This document shows, one piece after another, positions 61,104-64,000 of a DNA stretch of 64,000 bases. Source of the DNA: CAVTWH01 sp963794685 (GTDB lineage: Bacteria; Actinomycetota; Actinomycetes; Mycobacteriales; Micromonosporaceae); assembly GCA_963794685.1 (NCBI GenBank), contig CAWCFK010000012.1:1-64000 (forward strand). The letters are read 5' to 3'. A program made the position numbers and the translations under genes. The notes under the pieces are model-generated. The model saw only the letters and a program-made list of their open reading frames with translations, searched no databases and had not been told where the DNA came from. Position 1 is the stretch's first letter. Each line of letters opens with the position of its first letter.

Positions 61104-62265
61104 ATGGACTTCGACCTGACACCTGAGCAGGAGCAGTTGCGCGATGCGGTGGCCGCGCTGGGGAAGCGCTACGGGCACCGGTACTTCGTGGAGAAGGCCC
61201 GTAGCGGCGGCCACACCACCGAGTTGTGGACGGAGGCGGGCAAGCTCGGGTACCTGGGCGTCAACCTGCCCGAGGAGTACGGCGGCGGCGGCGCCGGCGT
61301 GACCGAGTTGGCGATCGTGTGCGAGGAGTTGGCGGCGGCCGGCTGTCCGTTGCTGCTGCTGGTGGTGACCCCGGCGATCGTCGGCTCGATCCTGGCCAAG
61401 CACGGTACGGACGCGCAGCGCGCCGAACTCCTCCCGGTGATCGCGGACGGCTCGCAGAAGATCGTCTTCGCGATCACCGAGCCGGACGCCGGCTCCAACT
61501 TCCACCGCCTCGCCACCGTCGCCACCCGTTCCGCCGACGGCGGCTGGCTGCTGTCCGGCCGCAAGTGCTTCATCTCCGGGGTGGACGAGGCCTCGCACGT
61601 ACTCGTGGTGGCCCGGACCGCCGACGCGGGCCACCGGCCGCCTCAAGCCGGCCCTGTTCCTGGTGCCGACGGACGCGCCCGGCTTCACCCGTTCCAAGTT
61701 GGACATGGAGGTGGTCTCCCCGGAGAGCCAGTGGCTGCTCTACTTCGACGAGGTCGCCCTGCCCGCCGAGGCGCTGATCGGGGACGAGGACACCGGCCTG
61801 CCGGCCCTGTTCACCGGCTTGAACCCGGAGCGGATCACGGTCGCCGCGATGAGCGCCGGCACCGCCCGGTACGCGCTCGCGCAGGCGTCGTCGTATGCGG
61901 CCAGCCGCCAGGTGTGGGGCCGCCCGATCGGTACCCACCAGGGCATCTCGCACCCGCTGGCGCACGCCCACATCCAGGTGGAGCTGGCCCGGCTGATGGT
62001 CTACAAGGCCGCCACCCTCTACGACGCCGGCCGGGATCTGGAGGCCGGCGTCGCCGGGAACCTGGCCAAGTACGCCTGCGCGGAGGCCGCGAACCTGGCC
62101 GTGGACACCGCCATCCAGACCCACGGCGGCAACGGCATGACCACCGAGTACGGCGTCGCCACCCTGCTGGGTGCGGTCCGTGCCGGCCGGATCGCCCCGG
62201 TCTCCCGCGAGATGATCCTCAACTTCGTCAGCCAACACCTACTCGGCCAGGAAAAGTCCTACTGA
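61104..62265 (+). CDS. Acyl-CoA dehydrogenase (one frame disruption)
   Basis: A 386-residue FAD enzyme. It begins MDFDLTPEQEQLRDAVAALG; characteristic segments are NLPEEYGGGGAGVTELAIVC, KIVFAITEPDAGSNFHRLAT, WLLSGRKCFISGVDEASHVL, ASSYAASRQVWGRPIGTHQG and AVDTAIQTHGGNGMTTEYGV. An extra C near 61633 (GCGGGCCACC) breaks the frame; repair gives TADAGTGRLKPALFLVPTDA. It starts 1 bp after the carboxylase alpha stop, so it is in the same operon and likely supplies the enoyl-CoA for carboxylation (isovaleryl- or citronellyl-CoA type). The substrate is inferred. Confidence 0.92.
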
Positions 62266-62281
62266 CCCGACTGCTGGCTCC

Positions 62282-63389
62282 TCACCGCCGCCGGATCAGA
62301 CCGACGGTGATACCGGCGGCCGCGAGCAGCACCACCGCCACCAGCCCACCGGCGATCAACACAGTCGTACGCTGCGACCCGCCCCCGGATCCACCCGCCG
62401 AGGAACCACCCGAACCCGACGCGGACGCGCTCTCCGACAACAGCGGCACATCAGCCGTCAACGCCGCCACCGGATCCACAATCCCGTACCCGTACTCGTC
62501 GTCCCGCCCCGGCGCACCCCGATCCCGAGCAGTCGCCTCCAACCGGTGAATCACGTCCCGAGCCGACAACTGCGGAAACTTCGCCCGCACCAACGCCACC
62601 ACCCCCGCCACCAGCGCAGTACTCGCACTGGTCCCATCTCCAGTCCCATACACGCCGTTCAGTCCCGGCGCCGGAATCTGCACCCCCGGAGCGGACAACA
62701 CCATCTGCGGACCAGTCACCGAAATGCCGGCCACGTTCCCCTGTTGGTCCACCGCACCCACCGCCACCACCCCCGGGTACCGGCCCGGGATGGGCACCTC
62801 GCTGTCCTCCGGCTTGTTCCCCATGGCTGCCACGACCACCACGTCATTGCGCGAAAGCCTTCTCCAATGCTGCATCCCACTCCGGCAACGGCGTGCTTCC
62901 GATCGACAGCGAGATGACCTTCGCGCCATGATCCACAGCCCAATCTACACCGGCTGCGGCTGCGTGGTGCCGGCCGCTGATGGACCGATCTCCGTGTTCA
63001 CCGGCAAGATGCTGGAGCCGGGCGCTACGCCCAAGACCCCATCTCGACCATTGCTGCCCCTGCCATGCCCGGCAATCAAGGTGGCCATCCCTGTGCCATG
63101 TCCGTCGTGGTCTCGCTGGCCGTTCCCGGTGAATCCCGTGCCAGCGTCAGTGCCGTGCAGCACCGAACCTGCCAACTCCGGTTGTGAACCGTCACCCCAC
63201 TGTCGACCATCGCCACCACTACATCGACACCAGTACTGATCTTCTGTGCGTCCGCAATCCGCAGAAAGCCCAACTGCCATGACTCATCCCGCAACGATCC
63301 GCATAAGCCGGCAACGGCGAGCAAGCCGCCCCGACCAGCATCGCGAGCAGCACCGCAACGCCGGCCCTCGTCCGCCGTCGAACAGCCAT
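62282..63389 (-). CDS. mycP: Mycosin (type VII secretion-associated S8 serine protease; frame-disrupted)
   Basis: About 368 residues. Signal peptide MAVRRRTRAGVAVLLAMLVG, subtilase domain and C-terminal membrane helix (TTVLIAGGLVAVVLLAAAGI). The triad is complete: Asp in VVVAMVDSGVT, His in DHDGHGTGMATLI, Ser in GDGTSASTALVAG, and the oxyanion Asn in VVVVAAMGNKPE. Between them, GVDWAVDHGAKVISLSIGST is recovered by a frame change near 62930; other changes are near 63320 and 63180. The ATG at 63389 follows AAGAGG. It converges on the acyl-CoA dehydrogenase. It is the natural protease partner for a working ESX-type system such as eccD/eccC at 40-46 kb, though 17 kb away. Confidence 0.88.
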
Positions 63390-63428
63390 CAATTCCTCTT
63401 CCCGAACAGCACCGGACCTGGATCATGC

Positions 63429-63957
63429 TCAGTCCGGCTCGGGCTCTGGCTCCAGCACTCCCGGCACCCCCTCGGCACCGCCCACTCGGTATACGGCTCG
63501 CCGGATCGACGGCGTCGACGCGCCGGCCCGGCCCTCCGCCACTGCCCAGCCACCAGGGCCGAGCACCCCGTGCCCGGCGCCGCGTGCGTCCTCCGTTGCA
63601 CTGGACCCTCCGCCTGACCTTGAACGCTCCGCGCGCAGACCACTCGATCCGCCGTGCCCCGCCCATCCGGGCCGCGCGTGCTGCGAGCACTGGCCGGCGA
63701 ACCGTCCCGCCCGATACGCTCCCCGGCAGCACAGCACGGGCCGAAATTCCCACCAACGCGGCGCGTGTGAGCTGCTACTGGGAACGCCCGGCGGAGCGGC
63801 CGCAGCCCGGCACTCCAGCCAGGTTGCTTGGTGACTGCTGCACCGAGATCCACCGGACAGACACCGGCGCCGCCGGCAGGTCGGACGGCTCCGCGCCGGG
63901 CCAGCGAAACCGAGTTCGACGACGAGCCGCACCGCGCCGAGCCGCCCGTCCTGCCAT
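63429..63957 (-). CDS. Unidentified, probably frame-disrupted gene upstream of mycP
   Basis: The last 45 codons (ending GVLGPGGWAVAEGRAGASTP ... EPEPEPD, stop at 63429) have strong third-position GC and look coding on the minus strand, as does a segment near 63850 (RFRWPGAEPSDLPAAPVSVR, then WISVQQSPSNLAGVPGC) in a different frame. I cannot join them into one protein or recognise a family. Other bases between 63390 and the window end show nothing else. The location just upstream of mycP suggests a type VII component or regulator, but this is a guess. Confidence 0.3.
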
Positions 63958-64000
63958 CCGTCTCCAGCACGGGTCCTGCCATCTCCCGACTGCGCCCGGA

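Overview
The window is high-GC DNA (strong G/C preference at third codon positions, many GTG starts, ATGA/GTGA gene overlaps) from an actinomycete, most likely of the Micromonosporaceae. Support comes from gene order matching the Mycobacterium tuberculosis blocks ftsH-folE-folP-folB-folK-DUF3180, hpt-tilS-zincin-dacB-ppa and marP-nudix-thioredoxin-nth-crp, from type VII secretion genes, and from chromosomal type IV-like secretion genes. The family assignment is an inference. There are no rRNA, tRNA, CRISPR, IS or phage genes that I can see.

Layout. 1-4.1 kb: a DeoR regulator facing a translationally coupled amino-sugar operon (SIS isomerase/deaminase, ROK kinase, NagA), with a perfect inverted-repeat operator candidate between them. 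4.1-6.4 kb: a PAP2 phosphatase and an orphan permease-like membrane protein. 6.4-8.7 kb: DUF3180, folK, folB and folP. 9.0-17.5 kb: a type IV-secretion-like locus with pilin-like, PrgI/VirB3-like, VirB4 ATPase, VirB6/TrbL-like, VirB8-like and VirB1/M23 wall-hydrolase proteins, without a recognisable VirD4, relaxase or oriT. 17.5-25.2 kb: a type VII-like module with a proline-rich membrane protein, a mycosin lacking its catalytic serine, an FtsK/EccC-like ATPase with an altered P-loop, a coiled-coil membrane protein and two large WTGNAA proteins. Together the two loci sit between folP and folE, genes that are adjacent in the mycobacterial order. 25.5-38.6 kb: folE, ftsH, hpt, an AraC regulator plus gamma-glutamyltransferase inserted between hpt and tilS, then tilS, a zincin, a very proline-rich dacB, and ppa. 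38.6-40.2 kb: a secreted GH25 muramidase with FG-GAP-like repeats. 40.2-40.5 kb: repeats only. 40.5-46 kb: divergent eccD and eccC of a complete-looking type VII machine. 46-53 kb: marP, nudix, thioredoxin-like, nth, capA-like, cbiZ and crp. 53.3-62.3 kb: a GNAT acetyltransferase divergent from a TetR-led catabolic operon (TIGR03084, AtuA-like, acyl-CoA carboxylase beta and alpha, acyl-CoA dehydrogenase). 62.3-63.4 kb: a second mycosin with an intact active site.

Many otherwise well-conserved genes are broken by single-base frame changes, often an extra base in a short run such as GGGC where GGC restores the frame. In gene after gene, removing the inferred extra bases gives a length divisible by three and restores the family sequence. 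I read these mainly as sequence errors rather than decay, so the affected genes are annotated over their full span. AraC, gamma-glutamyltransferase and the proline-rich NTF2 protein are hit so often that I label them pseudogenes with that caveat.
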